From Acidobacteriota bacterium (lineage in GTDB: Bacteria; Acidobacteriota; Terriglobia; Bryobacterales; Bryobacteraceae), in the NCBI GenBank assembly GCA_018268935.1, contig JAFDVS010000048.1, forward strand, positions 28,113-92,112: DNA of 64,000 nt, read 5' to 3'. Made by a program: the position numbers and the translations under genes. The notes below the pieces were generated by a model. The model was not told the DNA's origin. It worked only from the letters and a program-made list of their open reading frames with translations, and did not search any database. Every line of letters starts with the position of its first letter. Position 1 is the stretch's first letter. Below, one piece after another: positions 16,111 through 25,130 of this stretch.

Positions 16111-16311
16111 TTAGAGCTCCTTTGGGTCGACTCCTAGATCCTTGCACATGGCGTGAAGAAGTCCAGTGCCCATCGGATCCTTTAGCGTGGTGAATCGCCC
16201 GCCAAAATAGATGCGGGAATGACTACCTTTGCCGTGGACGGAGAGATGGACCGTGGTTCCTTTTTGTGCTGCCAACTTGCGAAGCTTGCGGAGGAACTCA
16301 CTTCCCTTCAC
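16111..16311 (-). CDS. hicA: HicA-type mRNA interferase toxin
   Basis: 66 residues using a GTG start at 16311. A longer open frame to 16434 would add an unrelated extension and cover the candidate operator. The compact sequence KGSEFLRKLRKLAAQKGTTV then VHGKGSHSRIYFGGRFTTL has the dsRBD-like HicA fold and the catalytic His in GKGSHS. HicA toxins cleave mRNA. The gene order hicA-hicB, transcribed leftward, is standard. Confidence 0.88.
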   Translation of the reverse strand: MKGSEFLRKLRKLAAQKGTTVHLSVHGKGSHSRIYFGGRFTTLKDPMGTGLLHAMCKDLGVDPKEL

Positions 16312-16323
16312 ATAACTGATGTT

Positions 16324-16339
16324 CGCACAGATGTGTGCG
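16324..16339. promoter_or_regulatory. Candidate hicAB operator palindrome
   Basis: CGCACA-GATG-TGTGCG is a perfect 6-bp inverted repeat with a 4-nt spacer, 12 bp upstream of the hicA GTG start on the minus strand. HicB proteins with a C-terminal HTH typically bind such sites. Confidence 0.5.
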
Positions 16340-16385
16340 TGTGGCAAGAAGCGCAGGGCAGTTGTAAGGGTGGAAGTTTGCTGCT

Positions 16386-16426
16386 GTGGAGGCCTCCCGG
16401 CCTCCACTCGTGCCGGCCTGGAGGCC
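16386..16426. terminator. GC-rich inverted repeats before hicA, after the isomerase gene
   Basis: GTGGAGGC at 16386-16393 pairs with GCCTCCAC at 16400-16407 across a 6-nt loop. A second related GGCCT/AGGCC repeat follows within 20 nt. It lies 9-50 nt past the stop of the mannonate-dehydratase-like gene, so it may end that transcript. There is no T run. Confidence 0.4.
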
Positions 16427-16434
16427 GCACGCAC

Positions 16435-17490
16435 TTAGGCTTCGGCGTTGACGCGGTCGCGGAGGGCTTTCATGTAGCCGAGGGTGTAGGCGTAATTGGC
16501 CTGGGGATACATGGCGCCGCCGCCGGGGACGTGGTCGGGGATCGTGATGCCGGTGAAGTTCACCTGCTTCAGGGCCTTCATCACTTTGTACATGTCGAGG
16601 TAGCCGTTCTCGATGAAGGTTTCGCGGAATTTGGGTAATGGGGCGCTGACGTTGCGGAAGTGAATCTTGAAGAGCTTCTTGCGCTGGCCGAAACTGAGCG
16701 CGGCTTCCACCGGATCCTTGACCATGCCTTTGCCGCCTTCGCCCCAGGTGCCGACACAGAGACAGGCTCCGAAGTTGGGACTGTTGGCGATTTCGAAGGC
16801 GCGCTCGTAGGCGTTGTAGTTGGTGAAGATGCGGGCTACGCCGCCGAGCGGGGAGACGGGCGGGTCGTCGGGATGGAGTCCGATGTTCACCTTGGCTTTT
16901 TCGGCGACGGGGATGACGGCGCGGATGAAGGTGGTGAAGGTTTTCCAGATGTGCTCGGCGGGGTACTCTTTGTCGAAGGAGTTGGGGAGTTTGCGGGCGA
17001 CGGCGACGTCGAATTCGCGCGTGGGCGAGTTGCGCGTGGCGCCCATGGCGGTGGCGTAGAAGCCGGGTATGGGCTGGTTTTTGATGTTCGACATGTGCGC
17101 GTAGGTGGTGTAGGGGATGCCCGCGCGGCCGAGGTTGGTGAGGTACTCCTTGTATTGCGCGATTTTGGTTTCGACGCCGCTGGCGCCGAGGACCATGGTC
17201 GGGTCGCAATGGAGATCGATCATGCCGATGTTGTAGAGCTTGACGCCGTGGGCTTCGAGCTTTTTGCGCATGCCGATCATCCAGTCGGCGTTGTTGTTGG
17301 CGAGGGAAGTCCAGATGGAGACGGCTTCAATGCCGTTGTGGGCGAGGAGATTGAAGTCCTCTTCCTTGGGGCGGTCGGTGAAGGACATGCCGACCATGAT
17401 GCCCGGGGTTTTCGTTTGCGAATGAGCGTGTTTGAGGAGGCCCGCCGCGATGGCAGCGGACCCCAGTCTGATCAGATTGCGGCGATTCAT
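16435..17490 (-). CDS. Mannonate dehydratase-like TIM-barrel protein
   Basis: 351 residues. ATG 17490 is preferred: AAGGA lies 8 nt upstream, and the protein begins MNRRNLIRLGSAAIAAGLLK, a Tat-type leader suggesting export. The barrel contains IGLHPDDPPVSPLGGVARIF, the hallmark segment of mannonate dehydratase (UxuA), plus NIGMIDLHCDP and IPDHVPGGGAMYPQANYAYT. UxuA converts D-mannonate to 2-keto-3-deoxygluconate in glucuronate catabolism. An exported relative may act on another sugar acid, and a sugar phosphate isomerase/epimerase label is the safer alternative. It begins 12 bp after the stop of the TonB-dependent receptor gene, so the two probably form an operon. Confidence 0.75.
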   Translation of the reverse strand: MNRRNLIRLGSAAIAAGLLKHAHSQTKTPGIMVGMSFTDRPKEEDFNLLAHNGIEAVSIWTSLANNNADWMIGMRKKLEAHGVKLYNIGMIDLHCDPTMVLGASGVETKIAQYKEYLTNLGRAGIPYTTYAHMSNIKNQPIPGFYATAMGATRNSPTREFDVAVARKLPNSFDKEYPAEHIWKTFTTFIRAVIPVAEKAKVNIGLHPDDPPVSPLGGVARIFTNYNAYERAFEIANSPNFGACLCVGTWGEGGKGMVKDPVEAALSFGQRKKLFKIHFRNVSAPLPKFRETFIENGYLDMYKVMKALKQVNFTGITIPDHVPGGGAMYPQANYAYTLGYMKALRDRVNAEA

Positions 17491-17501
17491 TGGCATTTTC
17501 C

Positions 17502-20500
17502 TTAGAACAGAATGCGGACGCCGAATTGGATGTTGCGCGGGTTGGAGCCGGAGATGATGCGGCCGAAGTCCTGGTTGGTGACGTCGGTGGTCTGGTTGCG
17601 CGCTTCGAAGAAGGGGCTGTTGGTGAGGTTGAAGATTTCGGCGCGGAACTGGACGTTGTAGCGCTCGCGGAAGCGGGTGTTTTTGAAGAGCGACATGTCG
17701 ACGCTCTTGCGGCCGGGGCCGCGGAGGTCGGGCTGGGTGAGCGAATCGGTGGGCACGGTGTAGGGGCGTGCGCGGCGGAAGGCGGTGGTGTCGAACCAGC
17801 GGTCGAGGGTTTGGCCGCTGTCGAGGACGCCGCTCTTGAGGCGGTCGGCGCGCCCGTTGGTGTACTGGAAGTTGAAGAGGTTGGTGTCGTCGGGAGCGGT
17901 GATGAGGATGGGCCGGCCGGATTGGAAGATGGTGATGCCGTTCCATTGCCAGCCGCCGAGGATGTGATTGGCGATGCCGGTGTTGGCCCAGCGCTTGCCT
18001 TTGCCGAAGGGGAGATCGTAGACGTGGCTGATGACGATGCGGTGGGGGAGGTCATTGGCTTCGAGTCCGCGATTGTAGGCGACGTTGTAGAGGGCGTTGG
18101 AGGGGCCGACGACCCAGGTATTGGAATCGCCGCCGATGTCGGAGATGGTTTTCGAGAGGGTGTAGCCGACGGACATGGTGAGGCCGTTGGTGTAGCTCTT
18201 TTCAAAGCGCGCGGTCATGGACTGGTAGTGCGAATCGCCGTAGTTGGCGCGGATGTGGAGCACATCCTGATAGTGCGGGAAGGGGCGCAGGAGCTGGCGG
18301 CGCTGGACGGTGGGGAAGCTGAGTGCGCCGACGGTGACTTTACCGAAGTAGGGATTCGGCACGGCATCGAGGAGGCGCGTGCCCCACTGTTCGAGCAGCA
18401 GCGGGTCGTTGGCGTTGTCCTGGCGATTCCAGAACAGGTGCGTGATCTTGCTGCCGACGTAGGCGACTTCAGCGATCATTGTCGGCGAGAGCTCATGCTG
18501 GATGCCGAAGTTCCAGTTGCCGAGGTAGGCGAGCGGGTGATTTTTCACGTCGACGCGGATGTTCTGTCCGGCGAAGGTGGTCTGACCTTTCTGCGGATAG
18601 GTGAAGCCGCCGGCGAAGGGATCGGTCCAGGAGCCGTTGACGGGAGGCGTGAAGGGGATGGGGTTGGGTGCGCCGAGAGTGATGAAGTTGGAGACGAAGG
18701 TGCCGGAACCGAAGTCGGTGGCGGCGGCGTTGAGGCCGTTGTTGGCGGCGTTGAAGATGGCGCCGCCGGCGCGGATCACGGTCTTGTTGGCGACGCGATA
18801 GGCGAGGCCGACGCGGGGGCCGAAGGTTTTGTAGTTGGGGCTGGTGTGGTAGCCGCCCTCGGGCACCCATTTGAAGACGCCCTTGCCGCCGGTGACGGGT
18901 TCGGTTTCGTAGGGATCGATGTAGCCGATGTTGCCCCACTTTTCGGCGTAGGGGGAAGTGTATTCGTAGCGGAAGCCGAGATTGAGGGTGAGACGGGAGG
19001 TGATGCGCCAATCGTCCTGGATGTAGGCGGCCTTGTAGCGCTGGTAGAGGAACATGCGCGGGGTGAAGGTGAGCGTGCCTGCTTGGGGGACGCCGAGCAG
19101 AAGGCTGGCGAAGCCGTGGCCGCTGTTGGCGGCGGAGACGGAGGGATCGGGACCCTGGACGTAGGTGCGATCGAAGAAATACTGGCCGGCGGAGAACTGC
19201 GAGTTGTAAGCGTTCATGCGCAGGAGTTGGTGATCGGTGCCGAAGCGGACTTTGTGTTTTCCGGAGATGTAGGTGAAGTGATACTGGCCATGCCAGGTGT
19301 CCTGCGGGGCGAGAGTCTTGGTGGCGCCGCCGAGCTGGCCGACTTCATCGGCGCCGAAGGTGGAGACGACGAGGCCGGAGCCGGAGTTGTACTGTTGCAC
19401 GGTGATCTGCGGGAACTGCTGATAGAGGACGTTGCTGGTGACCTTTTGCGTGAATCCGAGCGAAGCCATGTCGAAGCCTTCACTCACGGGGTAAGTATTG
19501 AACTGGAGGCGCGTGTAGGAGAATCGGCCTTCGCCGAGCAGCTTTTCGGTCCATGTTGAGGTCATGCTGATGAGTCCCGTGCGGGTGGGGTTGGAAGAGA
19601 TGGCGCGGGCGGGGAAGGCTTTTTCGGCGAGCGTGGATTGCGAGTTGTTTTGCGATCCGCCGAAGCGTCCGAAGAGGCGGTGCTTCTGGCTGAAGTAATG
19701 GTCGATGCGGGCGAACCACATATCGACGTCCTGAATGTTCTTGCCGGCGAGGAAGTAGTTGCGGACACCGACGGGGCCTTCCCCGGCGCGGTTGGCGGTG
19801 GGCCAATAGCCGACGACGTTTTTGGAGATGGGGTGAATGCGATTGTCGGGGATGCGATTGCCGGGGAAAGCATCGCGAACGAACTTGCCGGGATTGTTGG
19901 GATCGGCGCGGCTGGTGAGGTAATCGTAGACGACGACCTGGCGGCCGGTGGGATCGAGGGTGCGGGAGAAGTCGCCTGCTTTCTGTTCAGCGGTGGGGAC
20001 GGTGGAGAGGAATTGATCGGGGGTGCCGGCGCGGACGGCTTCGTAGTTGGCGAAGAAGAAGGTTTTTTCGCGTTTGATGCGGCCGCCGAGAGCAGCGCCG
20101 TAGTTGTTGTTCTGGAAGAGCGATTTGGGGACGCGGGTGCGATTGTTGCTCCAGGAATTGGCGTTGAGATGGTCGTTGCGGAGGAACTCGTAGACGACGC
20201 CGTGGAAGTTATTGGTGCCGGATTTGGTGGCGACGTTGACGACGCCGCCGCCGGAGCGGCCGAATTCGGCGGAATAGGTGGCGGTTTCGACTTTGAATTC
20301 CTCGATGGACTCGATGGGGACGGAGTAGGCCTGGCCGCCGCTGGTGAAGCCGCGGGATTCGCCGCCGTCCATGAGCACGGCGTTTTGCATGGCGAGGCCG
20401 CCGGAGATACGGGAGTTGGTGGCGGAGCCGATGGCGCCGGCGCCGTTGCCGCCCTGTGCGGAAGTGGGGATGACGCCGGGAGCGAGGGAAGCGAGGTTGA

Positions 20501-20951
20501 GGGGGTTACGGCCGAGCATGGGGAGCTCGACGACTTTGCGCGCTTCGACGACTTTGCTGAGACCGGAGGTTTGCACTTCGAGTTGTACGGCGGAGGCTTC
20601 GACCTGCACGGATTCGGTGACTGCGCCGACTTCGAGTTGGGCGTCGAGAGTGACCGTGGTGCCGGTGGCAAGTGGAATGTTAGTAACGCGCTTGGATTTG
20701 AAGCCCTGGGCTTCAACGTTGAGATCGTAGCCGCCGGGGTTAAGGGCGGGGAAGACGTAGATGCCGGCGGTGTTGGCTTTGACGGATGTGGAGATGTTTG
20801 TGCTGGTGTTGCGGAGCGTGACGCTGGCTCCGGCGATGACGCCACCGGAGGTATCTGTGACCGTGCCGGTGATGGTGCCACGTTCGCCCTGTGCGAAGAC
20901 GGGGAGCGAGACGAGGCTCAGGATCGTGATGGAGAAAAGTGTTCGAAGCAC
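17502..20951 (-). CDS. Oar-like TonB-dependent outer-membrane receptor
   Basis: 1149 residues with a signal peptide (MLRTLFSITILSLVSLPVFA). A carboxypeptidase-regulatory-like domain follows (GTITGTVTDTSGGVIAGASV to about residue 105), then a plug (VVELPMLGRNPLNLASLAPG, about 130-240) and a long beta barrel ending in NIQFGVRILF with the terminal Phe expected for Bam-dependent insertion. This Oar-like architecture is greatly expanded in Acidobacteriota and is thought to import oligosaccharides or other large substrates. The downstream mannonate-dehydratase-like gene suggests a uronic-acid-related substrate, which is inference. No TonB box could be identified with confidence. Confidence 0.93.
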   Translation of the reverse strand: MLRTLFSITILSLVSLPVFAQGERGTITGTVTDTSGGVIAGASVTLRNTSTNISTSVKANTAGIYVFPALNPGGYDLNVEAQGFKSKRVTNIPLATGTTVTLDAQLEVGAVTESVQVEASAVQLEVQTSGLSKVVEARKVVELPMLGRNPLNLASLAPGVIPTSAQGGNGAGAIGSATNSRISGGLAMQNAVLMDGGESRGFTSGGQAYSVPIESIEEFKVETATYSAEFGRSGGGVVNVATKSGTNNFHGVVYEFLRNDHLNANSWSNNRTRVPKSLFQNNNYGAALGGRIKREKTFFFANYEAVRAGTPDQFLSTVPTAEQKAGDFSRTLDPTGRQVVVYDYLTSRADPNNPGKFVRDAFPGNRIPDNRIHPISKNVVGYWPTANRAGEGPVGVRNYFLAGKNIQDVDMWFARIDHYFSQKHRLFGRFGGSQNNSQSTLAEKAFPARAISSNPTRTGLISMTSTWTEKLLGEGRFSYTRLQFNTYPVSEGFDMASLGFTQKVTSNVLYQQFPQITVQQYNSGSGLVVSTFGADEVGQLGGATKTLAPQDTWHGQYHFTYISGKHKVRFGTDHQLLRMNAYNSQFSAGQYFFDRTYVQGPDPSVSAANSGHGFASLLLGVPQAGTLTFTPRMFLYQRYKAAYIQDDWRITSRLTLNLGFRYEYTSPYAEKWGNIGYIDPYETEPVTGGKGVFKWVPEGGYHTSPNYKTFGPRVGLAYRVANKTVIRAGGAIFNAANNGLNAAATDFGSGTFVSNFITLGAPNPIPFTPPVNGSWTDPFAGGFTYPQKGQTTFAGQNIRVDVKNHPLAYLGNWNFGIQHELSPTMIAEVAYVGSKITHLFWNRQDNANDPLLLEQWGTRLLDAVPNPYFGKVTVGALSFPTVQRRQLLRPFPHYQDVLHIRANYGDSHYQSMTARFEKSYTNGLTMSVGYTLSKTISDIGGDSNTWVVGPSNALYNVAYNRGLEANDLPHRIVISHVYDLPFGKGKRWANTGIANHILGGWQWNGITIFQSGRPILITAPDDTNLFNFQYTNGRADRLKSGVLDSGQTLDRWFDTTAFRRARPYTVPTDSLTQPDLRGPGRKSVDMSLFKNTRFRERYNVQFRAEIFNLTNSPFFEARNQTTDVTNQDFGRIISGSNPRNIQFGVRILF

Positions 20952-20998
20952 CGGGGCAATATATCAAAGGATGAAGTGCGGTGCAAGAGATTGAAATG

Positions 20999-22348
20999 TC
21001 AGATTTTCGCGGGATTGCGGGGTTGTATGCTTTGTTTGGCCAAGGCAGACACCGGATGCGCCAGACTGAGGCGAATTGTACGGTTGGTTCGTAACAAACG
21101 AGCGAGGTCTACGGCTTCCGATTCCAGAAGGAAGGTTGCAGTGAGGCCGAGTTTTCTGCGCACGGAAGTTTCGGTGAGGTGATTTCGGGAAGCAACGATT
21201 ACGGCAGTCTTGAATTCAAATTTCAAGCGCTTCAATGCGGCGATCTCTTCCACCAGCCCTGTGGATACGTCTCTGGAATCGAGGACGATGAGCGCGGACA
21301 TTTTCATGGCGTCTTCGACGACGGAGAGCCAGGGACGGCCTGGGACCTGGCGAAGGGTGCGCAACCTGCTGGGAAGATCGAGGACCAAGCGGCGGACATC
21401 GGTTTCTATCATGGAGGTGCACTGCATTGGCTGGATGGCCATGGCGAGTTTTCTGTTGAGGGCCGTGGCCTGCACGCTGGAACTGGAGAGCAGCAATATA
21501 AGAGGAGGCCAAAGCCGGTTCAGTTCGTTGCAGCAGGAATTGACGACGAGGAAGAGGCCAAGGTGCAACCAATTCCAATCGAGGAAAAGGGCAACGGCGA
21601 TGAGAGCGAGACCGCATGCACCAGCAATGGCGCTGCGCGGAGTGGAAAAGGGTCCGATACTGCCGGCATAAAGCGGCCGCATGAGGGCCATGAAAGGCCG
21701 CAGATTCTGGCGAAATGACTGGGTGTAGCAACGTGCCTGAACAACGGCGACCAATGCCATTTGGATCATGAGGAGGTAGAGAATTCCCTTCACTGCTTTA
21801 TCGAGTACCGTTCCGGAGATGGCTTGTGATGTTGGAAGTAGGATCAGGAGATAAAGAGCGAGGGATGCGGTGGCGCCGGCAGGGCTGGACGGTTTGGAAT
21901 TGTATTGGCGCTGGAGGTTCAGGCCGTCCACTCGCAATTCCTGTTCTCTATCGACAAATGGCTCATTGCGGCGGTTCTTGAGATATTCCACAATGAGCGC
22001 TCGCGGCAAAGGGCGCTGCGTCTTCCAATGAAAGAGAACGAACTCCAATGGTGCGTTGTAGCCCAACAGGGCCGAGGGGAGCCACAGATTGTTGACCAAC
22101 TCGCCGTACCCATTGGAAACGAACTCGATGTACAGTTGGGTGAGTGTGTTCGCGTCCGCGCCATAGTGGGCGGCGATTTGCCGTAAAACGGAGTTGGACA
22201 TGATCAGCCTGGCCAGTCTTTCCACCAGCCCCTGGCGGCGCTTGGCGTCAACAAATGCGAGCTGCGAACTGAGCCACGCAAAGCGCTGGGTAAAGATAAA
22301 AAGCTCAAAAAATCTCCAAATGCGCCAGAGGAAAAACATCGTTTGCAC
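20999..22348 (-). CDS. Uncharacterised membrane protein
   Basis: 449 residues from a GTG start with GGAG six nucleotides upstream (an ATG lies at 22339). I do not recognise a family. A polar N-terminal part (about 1-160) contains IAAHYGADANTLTQLYIEFV. Four probable membrane helices follow: ASLALYLLILLPTSQAISGT; GILYLLMIQMALVAVVQA; AIAGACGLALIAVALFLDWN with LHLGLFLVVNSCCNEL; and LWPPLILLLSSSSVQA. The C-terminal region (SALIVLDSRDVSTGLVEEIA, FKTAVIVASRNHL, LTATFLLESEAVDLARLLRT) looks like a soluble alpha/beta domain that may bind a ligand. It is divergent from nothing obvious and ends beside the Oar-like gene. Confidence 0.6.
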   Translation of the reverse strand: MQTMFFLWRIWRFFELFIFTQRFAWLSSQLAFVDAKRRQGLVERLARLIMSNSVLRQIAAHYGADANTLTQLYIEFVSNGYGELVNNLWLPSALLGYNAPLEFVLFHWKTQRPLPRALIVEYLKNRRNEPFVDREQELRVDGLNLQRQYNSKPSSPAGATASLALYLLILLPTSQAISGTVLDKAVKGILYLLMIQMALVAVVQARCYTQSFRQNLRPFMALMRPLYAGSIGPFSTPRSAIAGACGLALIAVALFLDWNWLHLGLFLVVNSCCNELNRLWPPLILLLSSSSVQATALNRKLAMAIQPMQCTSMIETDVRRLVLDLPSRLRTLRQVPGRPWLSVVEDAMKMSALIVLDSRDVSTGLVEEIAALKRLKFEFKTAVIVASRNHLTETSVRRKLGLTATFLLESEAVDLARLLRTNRTIRLSLAHPVSALAKQSIQPRNPAKI

Positions 22349-22387
22349 AGTGTACTCCGGCGGCTTCGCTACATGCGAGGAATTCGA

Positions 22388-22410
22388 CCGCTTGCTGACG
22401 CGCGCGGCTC
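22388..22410. repeat. 23-bp REP-like element, copy 1
   Basis: CCGCTTGCT at the left and GCGCGCGGCTC at the right, with short CCGC/GCGG arms. It lies 7 bp beyond the end of the following gene. The same sequence occurs at 57681-57703 (identical) and 33280-33302 (one mismatch). Confidence 0.7.
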
Positions 22411-22416
22411 AGTAGG

Positions 22417-25050
22417 TTAGCGATAGGGGGCGATGTTGAAGGCGCCTTGCTCGTAGGTGAACGTGGCGAAGCCGGTGTTGGGGGCGGTGAAGCGGCCGGC
22501 GGAGGTGGCGGGGATGGTGATGACTCCGAGGATGCCTCCGGGGAAGGTGTCGTTGCCATCGACGATGTCGGTGGATGCGGGGAGGTTGGAGAGTATCCAG
22601 GAAGGGACGGTGAATTTGCCGGCGGAGACCGCTTCGAGGCAGGCGAAGGCGGCGGTGATGCCGTTGCCTTGCGCGAGGCCTACGATCATGACGAATTCTT
22701 TGCCGGCCGTGCCGCCGGTCCAGGTGACGGTGAGATCTTCGTTGCGATTGATGGCGTTGAGGGCGGCTCGATTGGTCCATTGGATGGGCGGGGGAAGAGT
22801 GAGGGCGGCTTTCCAAGTGCCGCTGTCGACGGTGTAGTCGCCTGGGACGAAGGGGCGTGGGGAATTCTGGTAATAATCCGGGGGCGTGAGTTGGAGATTC
22901 CCCGAGGGGCCGGAAAAGGCGAGGGAGGGGCCGGGGTTGAAGCGTTGGAAGGGGGCCGGGTCGGGCGAGATGTCCAGACCCTCCTTCGCTGTGGATACGG
23001 GGGTGACCGTGCAAGTTCCCTGGGGAGGGACGGCGAGACCGCTGCGGACGCCGATGTCGGCGGTAGCGGCGGAGAAAGAGGCGTAGAGATCGCTTTTGTT
23101 GTAGCGGGCAAAGCGGACGCCGATTTCGCTGTCGGCTTCGCCATTGAATTCGAGGCGGTTGAGTTGGATGACACCGACGCTGAGTGAGCCGGTACGCTCG
23201 GCGGATTCGATATCGGAGGAGGAAAGGCCAGTGGGGTCGGAGCAGGGGGCGCCATCGGCGGAGATGGAGATGCCGGGGATGTTGCTGAGGGCGCCTCCGG
23301 CACGGACGGCGATGGGGACATAGCAGCCGGTGGGGACGTCTTGCGGGAGTTGGAAGAGGATGAAGTCGGCGCCTTCCTGGCCGCGGACTTTGGCGAGGAC
23401 TTTCGCGGCTTTGTGACCCACGATGACTTCGGCCTCGACGTTGAGTTCGAGGAGGAGCGGCTTGGTTTCGTCGGCGTCGACGGGGCCGAGGCCGGTGGCC
23501 ATCACGACCATGTGCTGGCCGGGGCGGGCAGGGTTGCTCATTGTGTTGAAGACCTGGATGAGGGCCTCGCTCGGTGGCGACAGGGGAATGCCTGGCGGGA
23601 CGTTCCAGGCGATGGCGGTGCCGTAACCGGTCTCCGTATTGCTGCGGATGCCGGGTGAGATTTCCACGATGGTGAGGGGGACGGGGTTGGCGCTACGGCC
23701 GTTGTAGGTGAGTGTGAGAGTGGCTTCGCCGGCAGGTGTGTTGGAAGGGACGACAGCGGTGACGAGGTTGGCTTCGGCGGACACGGGGATGGCGCGGGTT
23801 ACGGTGTCGCCGGAACGGATCTCGATGGTGATGCCGGAGGGAGGTTGGGCGCGGTTGGCTGGGCCGATGTTCTTGCCTGTGATGGCGATGTAGGATCCGC
23901 GGGCGATGCCGGAGTTTGTTGCGCCATAGGGGGAATTGCTGAAGCGGTTGGTGACGGCAGTGAGTTCGATGGGGGCGATGACGGGGGGATCGAAGACGAC
24001 AGCAGCGCCACGGCCGACGCCGGCGCCAGTGGGTACGGGGCGGCCGACTGAGGTGAGGGCTCCTGAGGTGGGGGCGATGGACCAGGTGGCGAGCAGGCTG
24101 GATTGGTTGCTGGTGGCGAAGAAGAATTTGCCGGCCGGATCGAGGATTGCGGAGTTCACGCCGAGGGGAGCGGGGAGATTGATACGGCGGGTGAGCACGC
24201 CGGTGGTGGAGATGGCGAAGGTCTGAATCGTGCCAAACCCATCGGTGGCGTAGAGCAAGTTGCCGGTGGAATCGACGACCAGGTTATTGAGGGCTGAATT
24301 GGGGAAGAGGAAGGGCGAGCCTGCGACCGGGGTGAGTGCGCCGGTGGTGGCATTGACGGAATAGGCGAGGATGCCGCTTTCCTGGCGCACGGCGGCGAAG
24401 AGGAACTTGCCTGCGGAGTCCATGGCCATCCAGGCGACGTTGGCGCGGGCGGGGAAGGGGGAACCTTCGATAGCGGTGAGGGCTCCGCCGGCGCCGATGG
24501 AGTAGGCGGCGATCTGGCCGGCGGTGGCAGCCGCGGCATAAACGAATTTGCCGTTGGGGTGGGCCAGGGTGGAGGAGAGAGAGGCTGGGGCGGAGAAGGG
24601 GGAGCCGGGGACAGGGGTCAGGGCGCCTGTTGTGGCGTCGATAGTGAAGGAGGCGAAGGTACTCGATCCATTGTTGACTGCGCCATGAGCGACGAAGGCG
24701 AAGTTGCCGGAGGGATCGATGGTGACGGCTGAGGGGCCGCTTCCGGGGACGAGAGGAGAGCGGCTGGCGAGGGTGAGCGCGGCGGTGGCGGGATCGATGG
24801 AATAGGAAGCGAGGTTGGGCGTGTTGCTGGGGTTCCCGCCGCTGACGATAAGGGCGAATTTGCGCGAAGGGTGGATGGCGACGGATACGGGCGCGCCTCC
24901 GGCGTCTTTGCGCGGGAGTTCGTAGAGCGCCGCAGTCTGCTGATCGTAGATGAAGGTGGAAATGGTTCCTTCGGTCTGGTTCGGGACATAGAGCACCTGC
25001 GCCATCAGGCAGGGGGAAACGAGGAGTGCGAGTGTGAGTTGCCGGAACAT
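22417..25050 (-). CDS. Secreted lactonase-like propeller with TIGR03437-like domain
   Basis: 877 residues with a leader (MFRQLTLALLVSPCLMAQ). Residues of about 20-345 are YVTN/lactonase-type beta-propeller repeats (VAIHPSRKFALIVSGGNPSN, VTIDPSGNFAFVAHGA, YAAAATAGQIAAYSIGAGG, LVVDSTGNLLYATDGFG). Residues of about 355-595 match the Solibacter-type C-terminal module known as TIGR03437 (GIARGSYIAITGKNIGPANR; PGQHMVVMATGLGPV; CYVPIAVRAGGALSNI). The last 280 residues are unassigned beta-rich sequence. Probably a cell-surface protein; no catalytic site is evident. Located between a membrane protein and a winged-helix/TolB protein on the same strand. Confidence 0.75.
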   Translation of the reverse strand: MFRQLTLALLVSPCLMAQVLYVPNQTEGTISTFIYDQQTAALYELPRKDAGGAPVSVAIHPSRKFALIVSGGNPSNTPNLASYSIDPATAALTLASRSPLVPGSGPSAVTIDPSGNFAFVAHGAVNNGSSTFASFTIDATTGALTPVPGSPFSAPASLSSTLAHPNGKFVYAAAATAGQIAAYSIGAGGALTAIEGSPFPARANVAWMAMDSAGKFLFAAVRQESGILAYSVNATTGALTPVAGSPFLFPNSALNNLVVDSTGNLLYATDGFGTIQTFAISTTGVLTRRINLPAPLGVNSAILDPAGKFFFATSNQSSLLATWSIAPTSGALTSVGRPVPTGAGVGRGAAVVFDPPVIAPIELTAVTNRFSNSPYGATNSGIARGSYIAITGKNIGPANRAQPPSGITIEIRSGDTVTRAIPVSAEANLVTAVVPSNTPAGEATLTLTYNGRSANPVPLTIVEISPGIRSNTETGYGTAIAWNVPPGIPLSPPSEALIQVFNTMSNPARPGQHMVVMATGLGPVDADETKPLLLELNVEAEVIVGHKAAKVLAKVRGQEGADFILFQLPQDVPTGCYVPIAVRAGGALSNIPGISISADGAPCSDPTGLSSSDIESAERTGSLSVGVIQLNRLEFNGEADSEIGVRFARYNKSDLYASFSAATADIGVRSGLAVPPQGTCTVTPVSTAKEGLDISPDPAPFQRFNPGPSLAFSGPSGNLQLTPPDYYQNSPRPFVPGDYTVDSGTWKAALTLPPPIQWTNRAALNAINRNEDLTVTWTGGTAGKEFVMIVGLAQGNGITAAFACLEAVSAGKFTVPSWILSNLPASTDIVDGNDTFPGGILGVITIPATSAGRFTAPNTGFATFTYEQGAFNIAPYR

Positions 25051-25130
25051 AGCCTTGTTCCGGTAAGGATAAGGAATGGCTTGGGGATGTTGAAGTTTCG
25101 GTTTGGCGGTGTAACGTTACACAAGCGGGG

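Noticed and set aside
17490..19559. 689-residue open frame antisense to the Oar-like receptor
   Set aside because: Gly/Ala/Val/Glu/Asp-rich shadow frame from codon bias; no recognisable motif.
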